Below, piece by piece: positions 1 through 5,707 of a DNA stretch of 46,937 nucleotides. The notes below the pieces were generated by a model that worked only from the letters and a program-made list of their open reading frames with translations, did not search any database and was not told where the DNA came from. How positions within the stretch are numbered: the first letter of the stretch is position 1; each line of letters starts with the position of its first letter. A program made the translations under genes and the position numbers. Source of the stretch: Caulobacteraceae bacterium (GTDB lineage: Bacteria; Pseudomonadota; Alphaproteobacteria; Caulobacterales; Caulobacteraceae); assembly GCA_025352165.1 (NCBI GenBank), contig JANXTX010000144.1, forward strand, positions 1-46,937. The letters run 5' to 3'.

Positions 1-401
1 GCGCGACGCTGGCGCTGAAGAAGCCCGGCGGCGTGGCCGCGACGATCAGCGGCTATGCCGTCGGCGACACCATCGACCTGCTGAAGATCGCCGCGACCGG
101 AGCCAGCGTAAACGGATCCAACCAGCTGGTGATCGTCAACGGCGCGACGACAGTGGCGACGCTGCAACTGACCGGAACCTACACCGCCGCGACGTTCACC
201 ATCGGCTCCGACAGCCACGGCGGGACCAACGTGACGCTGCTGACGGCGGCCAGTGTGCCGCCGCAGGCTGGTTCCTCCCAGGCGTTCGTCTCAGCGATGG
301 CGGGGCTAGGTGGCGGGGGCAGCGGCTCATCGGCGCTGCAGACCTCGCCGGCGGTGAGCGTGAATATGTTGCGGCTGCTGCCGCCGGGTGCGCACGGGTA
401 G
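1..401 (+). CDS. C-terminal end of a large beta-strand-repeat surface/adhesin-like protein (partial, 5' end outside window)
   Basis: The frame is open from base 3 through the left edge, so only the last 132 residues are seen; a GTG at 33 is in frame but internal. The composition is Thr/Ala/Val/Gly-rich and low in charge, with alternating hydrophobic and polar residues (TATLQLTGTY, TLLTAASVPP), followed by a Gly/Ser linker and a short hydrophobic tail (MLRLLPPGAHG). This is typical of the C-terminus of long secreted beta-repeat proteins, whose last residues often serve in type I or autotransporter-like export; that role is inference. A diverged second copy of the same end lies at 1389-1808. 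No lipobox or catalytic motif is visible. Confidence 0.6.
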   Translation, partial: ATLALKKPGGVAATISGYAVGDTIDLLKIAATGASVNGSNQLVIVNGATTVATLQLTGTYTAATFTIGSDSHGGTNVTLLTAASVPPQAGSSQAFVSAMAGLGGGGSGSSALQTSPAVSVNMLRLLPPGAHG

Positions 402-829
402 GGATTGATCGGGTGGGGACATGATCCCATTGCCCTCTTGCAATGGGTTCGTGTCCCTGGCGGCGACCCATCCGGGTGGCGGACCAAGCCGACGCGAGGG
501 GTCCTCTGGAGCATGTCCCCAAGGTCGAATCGGAACGGTGTCGACTGAAACGCGATCCATTGAGTTGAAATAGATCATGTCCCGGTTTTCCCCGCGTGGC
601 CAAGCCGTTCCGCTGGTGTAGAGCGCCTGCCTGATCCATCGGCGCGTGGTCGTGCGGGCACGACCAGATCGACACTGCTCCTGGCCGAAAGATGGGTAGC
701 CGGGACTGACGCCCGGCTATGACGGTAGGGAGGAGGTGCGTCAGCCTTAAAGTGGACTGGTATCAGACGCGGCTTACGAACCGAGGCGTGTGTTCCTCAA
801 CGCAGGTTCCAGCCCGCGACTATTTCGAT
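402..829. other. Gene-free stretch with three perfect stem-loops
   Basis: No convincing coding sequence is present. Besides the hairpin at 426-447 there is TGGTCGTG (647-654) facing CACGACCA (659-666) and TAGCCGGG (697-704) facing CCCGGCTA (712-719). The mix of short overlapping frames without codon bias suggests decayed DNA between the adhesin end and the DUF2442 gene. No recognisable transposase remnant was found. Confidence 0.4.
426..447 (+). terminator. Perfect 8-bp stem-loop 25 nt after the adhesin stop codon
   Basis: CCCATTGC (426-433) pairs perfectly with GCAATGGG (440-447) across a 6-nt loop. The position just after the stop at 401 suits a 3'-end hairpin. No T-run follows, so intrinsic termination is uncertain. 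Confidence 0.35.
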
Positions 830-1072
830 TCAATTCACCCGCAAGAGCGTCGCGACCGCGATATCCTCGTCGACATCAGGCCAGTGAATTCCCTGGCCTC
901 CCCCGATCAGTCGCCAATGACGCCTCTGTTCAGGCGTGGCGTCGCGCAGTCGTGGAAACCATTCAAGGGGCGCATCGAGTTCTCGTCCATCGGCCAGGAC
1001 GATATGCAGAGCCTCGTCCGTAGTTTGCACATCAACCGCTGATCCATCGAGCTTAAGGACTGAAATGCCCAT
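830..1072 (-). CDS. DUF2442 family protein
   Basis: 80 residues ending in the family hallmark HWPDVDEDIAVATLLR; the middle (LADGRELDAPLEWFPRL) matches the usual DUF2442 core, in which a surface-exposed Asp-Gly-Arg loop precedes a Pro-Leu-x-Trp-Phe-Pro-Arg/Lys-Leu strand. Biochemical function is not established for the family. The ATG at 1072 overlaps the 3' end of the upstream DUF4160 gene by 20 nt, so the two are translationally coupled. DUF2442 and DUF4160 genes are frequently adjacent in bacterial accessory DNA, and the pair has the size and layout of a toxin-antitoxin module; this is inference. It lies between two copies of an adhesin 3' end. Confidence 0.8.
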   Translation of the reverse strand: MGISVLKLDGSAVDVQTTDEALHIVLADGRELDAPLEWFPRLRDATPEQRRHWRLIGGGQGIHWPDVDEDIAVATLLRVN

Positions 1073-1289
1073 GCCATGCCTCCAGAAATGTTACGCGTCG
1101 TTCGATCACAAGAGCGCGGATCCGGTTTAACTCATGAGACCGAAATCCACGAGACCCGGCCAATTGAACGGGTTCAAGCCAGAATTTCGCCGTTGCCTGA
1201 TCCCGCTCGACGTGAATGTGCGGCGGTTCGGCGCCCTCCAGACTGTAGAAGAAAAACCGGAACCCGGAAGTAATCATCACTGTCGGCAT
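1053..1289 (-). CDS. DUF4160 family protein
   Basis: The chosen start gives MPTVMITSGFRFFFYSLEG, the standard DUF4160 N-terminus, followed by EPPHIHVERDQATAKFWLEP and the C-terminal ELNRIRALVIE...FLEAWHGHF helix. About 78 residues, the usual family length. An in-frame GTG at 1316 would add nine residues not seen in the family, so the ATG at 1289 is preferred. Function is unknown; a small alpha/beta protein usually found as the first gene of a pair with DUF2442, which here overlaps it by 20 nt. A 60-bp sequence shared with the promoter side of the PIN/RHH pair begins four bases upstream of the GTG. Toxin-antitoxin-like behaviour is only inferred. Confidence 0.82.
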   Translation of the reverse strand: MPTVMITSGFRFFFYSLEGAEPPHIHVERDQATAKFWLEPVQLAGSRGFRSHELNRIRALVIERRVTFLEAWHGHFSP

Positions 1290-1320
1290 GGCTCGCAAGT
1301 CCCAGTTCACCGACACGATT

Positions 1321-1380
1321 CAGCCTAACACGCTTGCGTCGTTTCCTCCTGCGAATAACAGCCGAATTCCAACGCCGCCT
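1321..1380. repeat. 60-bp repeat, copy A (upstream of DUF4160/DUF2442)
   Basis: By direct comparison 47 of 60 bases match 2581-2640 without gaps, with blocks such as GCTTGCGTC and ATAACAGC conserved. The similarity stops abruptly on both sides. Each copy sits immediately 5' of a minus-strand two-gene pair, so it is either a shared promoter-side segment or the boundary of a mobile unit. Confidence 0.65.
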
Positions 1381-1388
1381 CAACCCTG

Positions 1389-1808
1389 ATGGTGACGTTT
1401 AATGGTGCGACCGCGACGTTGGCGCTGAAGTCTGCGGCGGCCTTCGCGGCCACAATCTCCGGCTTGGCGGTCACCGACACGATCGATCTAATGGGCAGGA
1501 AAGCCACCGGGGCCAGCGTGAACGGCAGCGATCAATTGGTGATCGTCAACGGCGCGACGACGGTGGCCAAGCTGCAACTGACGGGAACCTACACCGGTGC
1601 GACCTTCACCATCGGCTCCGACGGCCACGGCGGGACGAACGTGACGCTGCTGACGGCGGCCAGTGTCCCGCCACTGGCTGGGTCCTCTCAGGCGTTCATC
1701 GCGGCGATGGCGGGGCTCGGTGGCGGGGCCAGCGGCTCGTCGGCGCTACGGGCCTCGCCGGCTATCAGCCTTAACGCGATGCGGCTGCTGGCGCCGGGCG
1801 CGCACTGA
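1389..1808 (+). pseudogene. Second, detached copy of the adhesin C-terminal end
   Basis: 139 codons closely resembling the protein end at 1-401: the two share GASVNGS, QLVIVNGATTVA, LQLTGTYT, FTIGSD, HGGTNVTLLTAASVPP and the tail MRLL-PGAH. Upstream the frame is closed by a TAA at 1356, no ribosome binding site precedes the ATG at 1389, and there is no signal peptide, so this is most simply a gene fragment left by duplication or by insertion of the DUF4160/DUF2442 segment. The copies are clearly diverged at the nucleotide level, more so at their 5' ends, so the duplication is not recent, or the segment arrived from a paralogue. Expression as an independent small protein cannot be excluded but is unlikely. 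Confidence 0.6.
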
Positions 1809-1862
1809 CTCTCTCGTATTGGGTGGTCGCCTGAGAGATCGGATTGGTTTCGGGTTGTTGCC

Positions 1863-2282
1863 TCAGGGCAATTGCCCGGTCATCGTCAGGAATTCGCGGA
1901 TTGTGACGATCCGGGTCCCTTCGAACAGACGCAAGGGTAGCAAGTCGCGCTTGTCCCCGGTCACCAGGAAATCCGCCGAACCGGCCAGGGCCGTCGCCAG
2001 CAGATAATTGTCGTAAGGGTCCGGGGAAAGGTCGACGACAGGAAGGTTCGTGACCATGCCCGCCAGATCGCGAAGTTCATTGATCAGCCTGCCCGCGAGG
2101 GCCGGAGCCAGGCGTTCGCGGATCCTTGGATAGCGTGTCACCCGCATGAGTTCGTCCAATTGGTCGGCCGAGGTCAGCAGATCGAAACGGCCCTCACGCC
2201 AGAGAACCACCAGATGCGCCGGCAGCGATGTCCTGGAAAAAAGGGCGCTGAGCAGGACGTTGGTATCAATGACGATCCGCAA
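1863..2282 (-). CDS. PIN-domain toxin of a putative type II toxin-antitoxin system
   Basis: 139 residues starting MRIVIDTNVLLSALF, the first PIN acidic motif (D in IDTN), with E44-like DELMRVTRYPRI and the later acidic pair in LSPDPYDNYLLATALAG and FLVTGDKRDLL. This arrangement fits the 'putative toxin-antitoxin system toxin component, PIN family' (TIGR00305-like) rather than classical VapC. PIN toxins are Mg2+-dependent ribonucleases, usually acting on tRNA or rRNA; the target here is unknown. It follows the RHH gene by three bases in the same orientation, the usual antitoxin-first order. The second adhesin-end fragment ends 55 bp beyond its stop codon. Confidence 0.85.
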   Translation of the reverse strand: MRIVIDTNVLLSALFSRTSLPAHLVVLWREGRFDLLTSADQLDELMRVTRYPRIRERLAPALAGRLINELRDLAGMVTNLPVVDLSPDPYDNYLLATALAGSADFLVTGDKRDLLPLRLFEGTRIVTIREFLTMTGQLP

Positions 2283-2285
2283 TCG

Positions 2286-2549
2286 TCACGCGGATTCCGT
2301 GGTGCGATCCGACCGCGCCGCGCCGACCGCATCTTCAATCAGGCGGTCAAGGGCGTCCACCGAGAGATCGGCGAACTTCCCCCGCGCTTCCGCCAGGGTC
2401 TGGTCGAGCACACGCCACTTGACCGCCTCCTCGATAAATTTCGACAGGTCGCCCTTCTTCATTCCGTGGGCCGCGAGGTAGGTCCGCACGGCGATATCGG
2501 TCTTTCGTGAGACTGAAACAGTCCAACGGGTCGTCGCGTCGTCAGGCAT
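2286..2549 (-). CDS. Ribbon-helix-helix antitoxin paired with the PIN toxin
   Basis: 87 residues. The N-terminal RWTVSVSRKTDIAVRTYLAA...KKGDLSKFIEEAVK has the RHH pattern: a short strand with alternating residues, then two helices ending in a conserved Phe-Ile-Glu-Glu-Ala. The C-terminal half is acidic and probably wraps the toxin. A good ribosome binding site (AAGGAT) lies seven bases before the ATG. RHH antitoxins normally repress their own operon together with the toxin, and the perfect palindrome AGCATGCT at 2587-2594, inside the 60-bp repeat, is a candidate operator (inference). The PIN gene starts three bases after its stop. Confidence 0.82.
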   Translation of the reverse strand: MPDDATTRWTVSVSRKTDIAVRTYLAAHGMKKGDLSKFIEEAVKWRVLDQTLAEARGKFADLSVDALDRLIEDAVGAARSDRTTESA

Positions 2550-2580
2550 GAAACATCCTTGTAGGCGTTTATCTCCTTAT

Positions 2581-2640
2581 CAGCTTAGCATGCTTGCGTC
2601 CTTTCCCGCTGCGTATAACAGCTGAATCTCAACGGCGTCC
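2581..2640. repeat. 60-bp repeat, copy B (upstream of the RHH/PIN pair)
   Basis: Partner of 1321-1380, with 47/60 identical bases. It begins 31 bp upstream of the antitoxin start and contains the palindrome AGCATGCT, which copy A does not keep. Both copies share the same orientation relative to the minus-strand operon they precede. Confidence 0.65.
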
Positions 2641-2667
2641 CAAACACCGGCGGCCCTGGGCCGATGG

Positions 2668-2697
2668 TTGACAAATTGAAAATATAGACAATATGTG
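2668..2697 (+). promoter_or_regulatory. Candidate sigma70-type promoter in an AT-rich patch
   Basis: A perfect TTGACA (2668-2673) is followed 18 bp later by TATGTG (2692-2697), in a patch far poorer in GC than the rest of the window. It would transcribe rightwards through the GYTGCC array and antisense to tldD. The -10 match is weak. Confidence 0.3.
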
Positions 2698-2800
2698 TGG
2701 ACCACGGCGGCCGCGTGGGGCAATCGCGGCGGCTCAATATCTACGGAACGGAAAATTTATGACAAAAGTCAATGAAAACAGAGGTTCTGAGGACGTGATG

Positions 2801-2937
2801 GTTGCCCATTTGTTGCCATTTGTTGCCGGGATGATGCCTTGCGGTTGCCGGTTTGCTGCCGGCCGGTTGCCTGCAAGTTGCCAAGCAGCTGCCCTGACGT
2901 TGCCCGATGCTGCCCGCCCGCTGCCCGGTTGTTGCCC
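2801..2937. repeat. 13-unit degenerate 11-bp array, consensus GYTGCC-N5
   Basis: Reading the plus strand, GTTGCC or GCTGCC (once GATGCC) recurs 13 times. The cores begin at 2801, 2812, 2822, 2833, 2844, 2855, 2866, 2877, 2888, 2899, 2909, 2920 and 2931. Ten of the twelve spacings are exactly 11 bp and two are 10 bp, while the five spacer bases vary freely. The mean period of 10.8 bp is close to one DNA helical turn, so all cores would face the same side of the duplex. Because 11 is not a multiple of three, selection on a protein sequence does not explain the pattern. The array starts about 100 bp after a TTGACA-type promoter and lies 65 bp from the 3' end of tldD. No similar array was noticed elsewhere in the window. 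Confidence 0.85.
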
Positions 2938-3001
2938 GTGCTCGTTTCGGCGTCGTCGGCCGTCGCGCCGCGAACAGCCCGCTAGGGAAGTGGACCTTCC
3001 C

Positions 3002-4432
3002 CTAAACCCCCGTCCCACCCACGGTCAGCCCGGTGATCTTCAGGCTGGGCTGGCCGACGCCGACCGGGACGCCTTGTCCGTTCTTGCCGCAGACGCCGAT
3101 GCCGGGGTCGAAGGCGAAGTCGTCGCCGATCATGGTGACACGGGTCAGGGCAGAGGGGCCATCGCCGATCAGCGTCGCGCCCTTGACCGGCGCCGTGACC
3201 TTGCCGTCCTCGATCAGATAGGCCTCGGTGCACTGGAAGACGAACTTGCCGTTGGTGATGTCGACCTGGCCGCCGCCGAAGTTGGCGCAATAGAGGCCGC
3301 GTTTTGTGGAGGCGATCATCTCCTCGCGCTTGTCGGTCCCGGCCAGCATGCCGGTGTTGGTCATTCGCGGCATCGGCAGGTGCGCATAGGACTGACGACG
3401 GCCATTGCCGGTCGCTTCCATGCCCATCAACCGCGCGCTCTGGCGATCGTGCATATAGCCGACCAGGATGCCGTCCTCGATCAGCACGGTGCGCGAGGTC
3501 GGCGTGCCCTCGTCGTCCACGGTCAGCGAACCTCGGCGGCCATCAAGGGAGCCATCGTCAAACACCGTCACCCCAGGGGCCGCGACCCGCTCGCCCAACC
3601 GGCCGGAAAATGCCGAAGTGCCCTTGCGGTTGAAGTCACCCTCCAGGCCGTGACCGACCGCCTCGTGCAGCAGAACGCCGTTCCAGCCCGCGCCCAGCAC
3701 AACGTCCATTTCGCCGGCGGGGCAGGGGATCGCATCCAGATTGACCAGCGCCTGCCGCAGGGCCTCCTCCACCTGATCGCGCCAGGCCTCGGGTGTGATC
3801 CACGCCTCGAACCCCGCGCGGCCGCCGGCTCCCGACGAGCCGTTCTCGCGCCGCCCGTACTTCTCGACCGTGACCTGCACGTTCAGGCGAACCAGCGGCC
3901 GGATGTCGCGGATCAACTGGCCGTCCGCACGCACAATTTCCACGACCCGCCGCTCGCCGGCCAACGACGCCATCACCTGCGCCACCCGCGGATCGCGCGC
4001 CCGCGCGAAGGCGTCGATTTCCTTCAGCAATTCGACCTTTTCCGAAAAGCCGGGCGAGGCCAGTGGATCGTCGTCGCCATAAAGTTTCTTGTTGGTGGCG
4101 CGCGGGCCCTCGGCGGCCACGCCGCTGTAACCGCGCTTGGCCAGGGCGGCCGAGTCGGCGGCCCTGCCTATCGCGGCCTCCGATATCTCGCTGGCATGGG
4201 CATAGCCGGCGGTCTCGCCGGCGATCACCCGCAGCCCGAAGCCCTCGGTCGAATCGAACGCCGCCGATTTCAGCCGGCCATCATCGTACACGAACGATTC
4301 GCTCTCCGACCGTTCCAGAAAAATCTCGCCGTCATCAGCGCCGGCCAACGCCTCGCCCAACAGCTGCACGGCCCGCGACGGATCGACACCGGAGGCTTCG
4401 AGGATGGAGGGGGCTGAGAAGGGGGCGTTCAT
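3002..4432 (-). CDS. tldD: Metalloprotease TldD
   Basis: 476 residues, the usual length. The zinc-binding HExxxH is at 256-261 within NGVLLHEAVGHGLEGDF, followed by the conserved NFGGGQVDITNGKFVFQCTEA region and the C-terminal GATLIGDGPSALTRVTMIGDD. TldD forms a heterodimer with TldE/PmbA and degrades unfolded or modified peptides; in E. coli it matures microcin B17 and affects CcdA antitoxin turnover. No tldE is in this window, which is common since the partner is usually unlinked. The ATG at 4432 gives the conserved N-terminus; no strong ribosome binding site is visible. A long plus-strand frame opposite it (to 4417) is a shadow of its codon bias. Two toxin-antitoxin modules flank it. Confidence 0.95.
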   Translation of the reverse strand: MNAPFSAPSILEASGVDPSRAVQLLGEALAGADDGEIFLERSESESFVYDDGRLKSAAFDSTEGFGLRVIAGETAGYAHASEISEAAIGRAADSAALAKRGYSGVAAEGPRATNKKLYGDDDPLASPGFSEKVELLKEIDAFARARDPRVAQVMASLAGERRVVEIVRADGQLIRDIRPLVRLNVQVTVEKYGRRENGSSGAGGRAGFEAWITPEAWRDQVEEALRQALVNLDAIPCPAGEMDVVLGAGWNGVLLHEAVGHGLEGDFNRKGTSAFSGRLGERVAAPGVTVFDDGSLDGRRGSLTVDDEGTPTSRTVLIEDGILVGYMHDRQSARLMGMEATGNGRRQSYAHLPMPRMTNTGMLAGTDKREEMIASTKRGLYCANFGGGQVDITNGKFVFQCTEAYLIEDGKVTAPVKGATLIGDGPSALTRVTMIGDDFAFDPGIGVCGKNGQGVPVGVGQPSLKITGLTVGGTGV

Positions 4433-4499
4433 GCGGCGCGGCTTTCATTGGGATGGATGGTGCCCTTCCCAGATAGGGCCTATGCGCATCCGGGCAAAC

Positions 4500-4514
4500 C
4501 CATTCTCGTACCGC
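4500..4514. repeat. 15-bp direct repeat left of vapBC
   Basis: CCATTCTCGTACCGC here is identical to 5374-5388. The two copies enclose the complete vapBC pair, and each runs straight into a GC-rich palindrome (here GCGGGCCCGC, 4513-4522). It may be a target-site scar or a member of a small intergenic repeat family. Confidence 0.6.
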
Positions 4515-4587
4515 GGGCCCGCGCGCCGCGAATTTTGGGGGGAGAAGTTGATCGCCCGATTCGCTTTGCGCGCTCTGCCATTCATGC

Positions 4588-4597
4588 GATAGCTATC
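4588..4597. promoter_or_regulatory. Palindrome upstream of vapB, candidate operator
   Basis: GATAGCTATC is a perfect 10-bp palindrome 39 bp before the vapB start, with a -10-like GATAAT at 4614-4619. VapB antitoxins of the AbrB fold usually bind such palindromes to repress their operon; the assignment here is inference. Confidence 0.35.
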
Positions 4598-4635
4598 GGC
4601 CGCATATACCATCGATAATCGCGAGAGGCCTTTCC

Positions 4636-4899
4636 TTGTCCGAGCCGGCGATCGCCAAGCTGTTCGTGCATGGCCGCAGTCAGGCGGTCCGCCTGCCCAA
4701 GGCCTTTCGTCTACCGGGCGTGGAGGTGCGCGTGCGGCGCGTCGGCCGGGGCGTACTATTGGAGCCCATTGAGAGCGGCTCCGGCGATGTCCGCGATATT
4801 CTTGACGCTCTCGATCGTTACCGTGCCGTGCCGTTTATGGAAGATGGTCGTCGCCAGCCCGCTATGCCGGAGCCTGCCGACATTGACCTGGGCGGATGA
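4636..4899 (+). CDS. vapB: Antitoxin VapB (AbrB/SpoVT fold)
   Basis: 87 residues beginning MSEPAIAKLFVHGRSQAVRLPKAFR, the classic VapB swapped-hairpin DNA-binding motif, with a C-terminal tail (RAVPFMEDGRRQPAMPEPADID) that would lie in the toxin groove. Translation starts at TTG (4636) behind GAGAGG seven bases upstream; no ATG or GTG is available that keeps the conserved N-terminus. Its stop overlaps the vapC ATG by four bases. VapB neutralises VapC and represses the operon. The module is bracketed by identical 15-bp repeats at 4500 and 5374. Confidence 0.9.
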   Translation: MSEPAIAKLFVHGRSQAVRLPKAFRLPGVEVRVRRVGRGVLLEPIESGSGDVRDILDALDRYRAVPFMEDGRRQPAMPEPADIDLGG

Positions 4900-5300
4900 T
4901 CTGCCTCGACACCAATGTCGTAATCGGATTCCTGAGGGGGACGCCACGGCGGTTGGTGGAGCGATTCGAGCGCGAGGTCGGTGGAGGCCTCATGATGCTC
5001 CCGGCCATCAGCCTGTTTGAACTCCGCTACGGAGTCGCCAAAAGCGGCCGTCAAATTGAAAACGCCGAGCGATTGGCGATTTTTCTGCAACTGCCCGTGA
5101 CTCTCCTGGCTTTCGACCCGACCGATGCGGAAGAGGCCGGCGACATTCGCGCCGACCTGGAACGCGCGGGAACGCCGATTGGCCCCTATGATCTGCTGAT
5201 CGCCGCGCAGGCCCGGCGTCGCGACGCGCTTCTGGTAACGGCCAACGTCGGTGAGTTCGCGCGCGTCCCCGGTTTGCGATGGGAAGATTGGTCGATCTAG
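4896..5300 (+). CDS. vapC: Toxin VapC, PIN-domain ribonuclease
   Basis: 134 residues with the full PIN acidic set: LDTNVVIGFLRG at the N-terminus, the Glu in SLFELRYGVAKS, GPYDLLIAAQA in the third motif and TANVGEFARVPGL near the end. VapC toxins are Mg2+-dependent endonucleases that cleave initiator tRNA or the 23S sarcin-ricin loop in characterised cases; the target here is unknown. The ATG overlaps the vapB stop (ATGA), indicating translational coupling. It is unrelated in subfamily to the PIN toxin at 1863-2282. Confidence 0.92.
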   Translation: MICLDTNVVIGFLRGTPRRLVERFEREVGGGLMMLPAISLFELRYGVAKSGRQIENAERLAIFLQLPVTLLAFDPTDAEEAGDIRADLERAGTPIGPYDLLIAAQARRRDALLVTANVGEFARVPGLRWEDWSI

Positions 5301-5373
5301 GAGGGAGCGCGCCAGCCGGAACAACAACATTGGTTTCCGCTTGGCCAGCACGCTTTCACCCGCTCTGGCCTGA

Positions 5374-5388
5374 CCATTCTCGTACCGC
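5374..5388. repeat. 15-bp direct repeat right of vapBC
   Basis: Identical to 4500-4514. It continues into a perfect 20-bp palindrome (5384-5403). A 13-bp part (5379-5391) recurs inverted at 5450-5462. Confidence 0.6.
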
Positions 5389-5462
5389 CGGCGCGCCGGC
5401 GGTGAGGCTTGTGGCCAAACTTCCGAGGCCAGCGTCTATGGGCAGCTTACCGGCGGTACGAG
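5379..5462. repeat. Inverted repeat with GC-rich palindrome between vapC and ctaC
   Basis: CTCGTACCGCCGG (5379-5391) is the exact reverse complement of CCGGCGGTACGAG (5450-5462), and ACCGCCGGCG plus its complement at 5384-5403 is a perfect palindrome of its own. The 400-bp gap 5301-5707 has no supported gene. The structure could end the vapBC transcript or be a REP-like element. Confidence 0.5.
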
Positions 5463-5707
5463 GACGCCGCCCCAAAAGTGCTCACCACCCGTCTCTCCCC
5501 ACCTTCCTTGCGCCAACCACCTTGGCAACCTTGCATGATCCGCGTATGCACCCGCCAAGCTGTGGGACCCTCTATTGCGACGCGGGGGGTAACATGGGGT
5601 GTGACCGGCTTTGGTCCGCCGGGCAGTGACGATTTTGGATGGGCGGCGCTGGCGGAGCTTCGGGATACCGAGGTTGAGGCCGAGCGACGGAACAGGCCGT
5701 GAGGAAC

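Noticed and set aside
1321-1380. Integron attC-like site (GCCTAAC at 1323)
   Set aside because: GCCTAAC matches one core box, but no matching GTTRRRY partner was found at a suitable distance, and the repeat copy at 2581 does not keep the box.
2734-3018. Minus-strand 94-residue protein covering the GYTGCC array
   Set aside because: Low-complexity product created by the 11-bp periodicity; it overlaps the tldD 3' end and has no start-site support.
2693-4417. Long 574-residue plus-strand reading frame
   Set aside because: It lies almost entirely antisense to tldD, whose family motifs and length are unambiguous; the frame is a by-product of high GC and codon bias.
5301-5698. A gene between vapC and ctaC
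   Set aside because: The frames present lack start-site support and family motifs; the region is occupied by inverted repeats.
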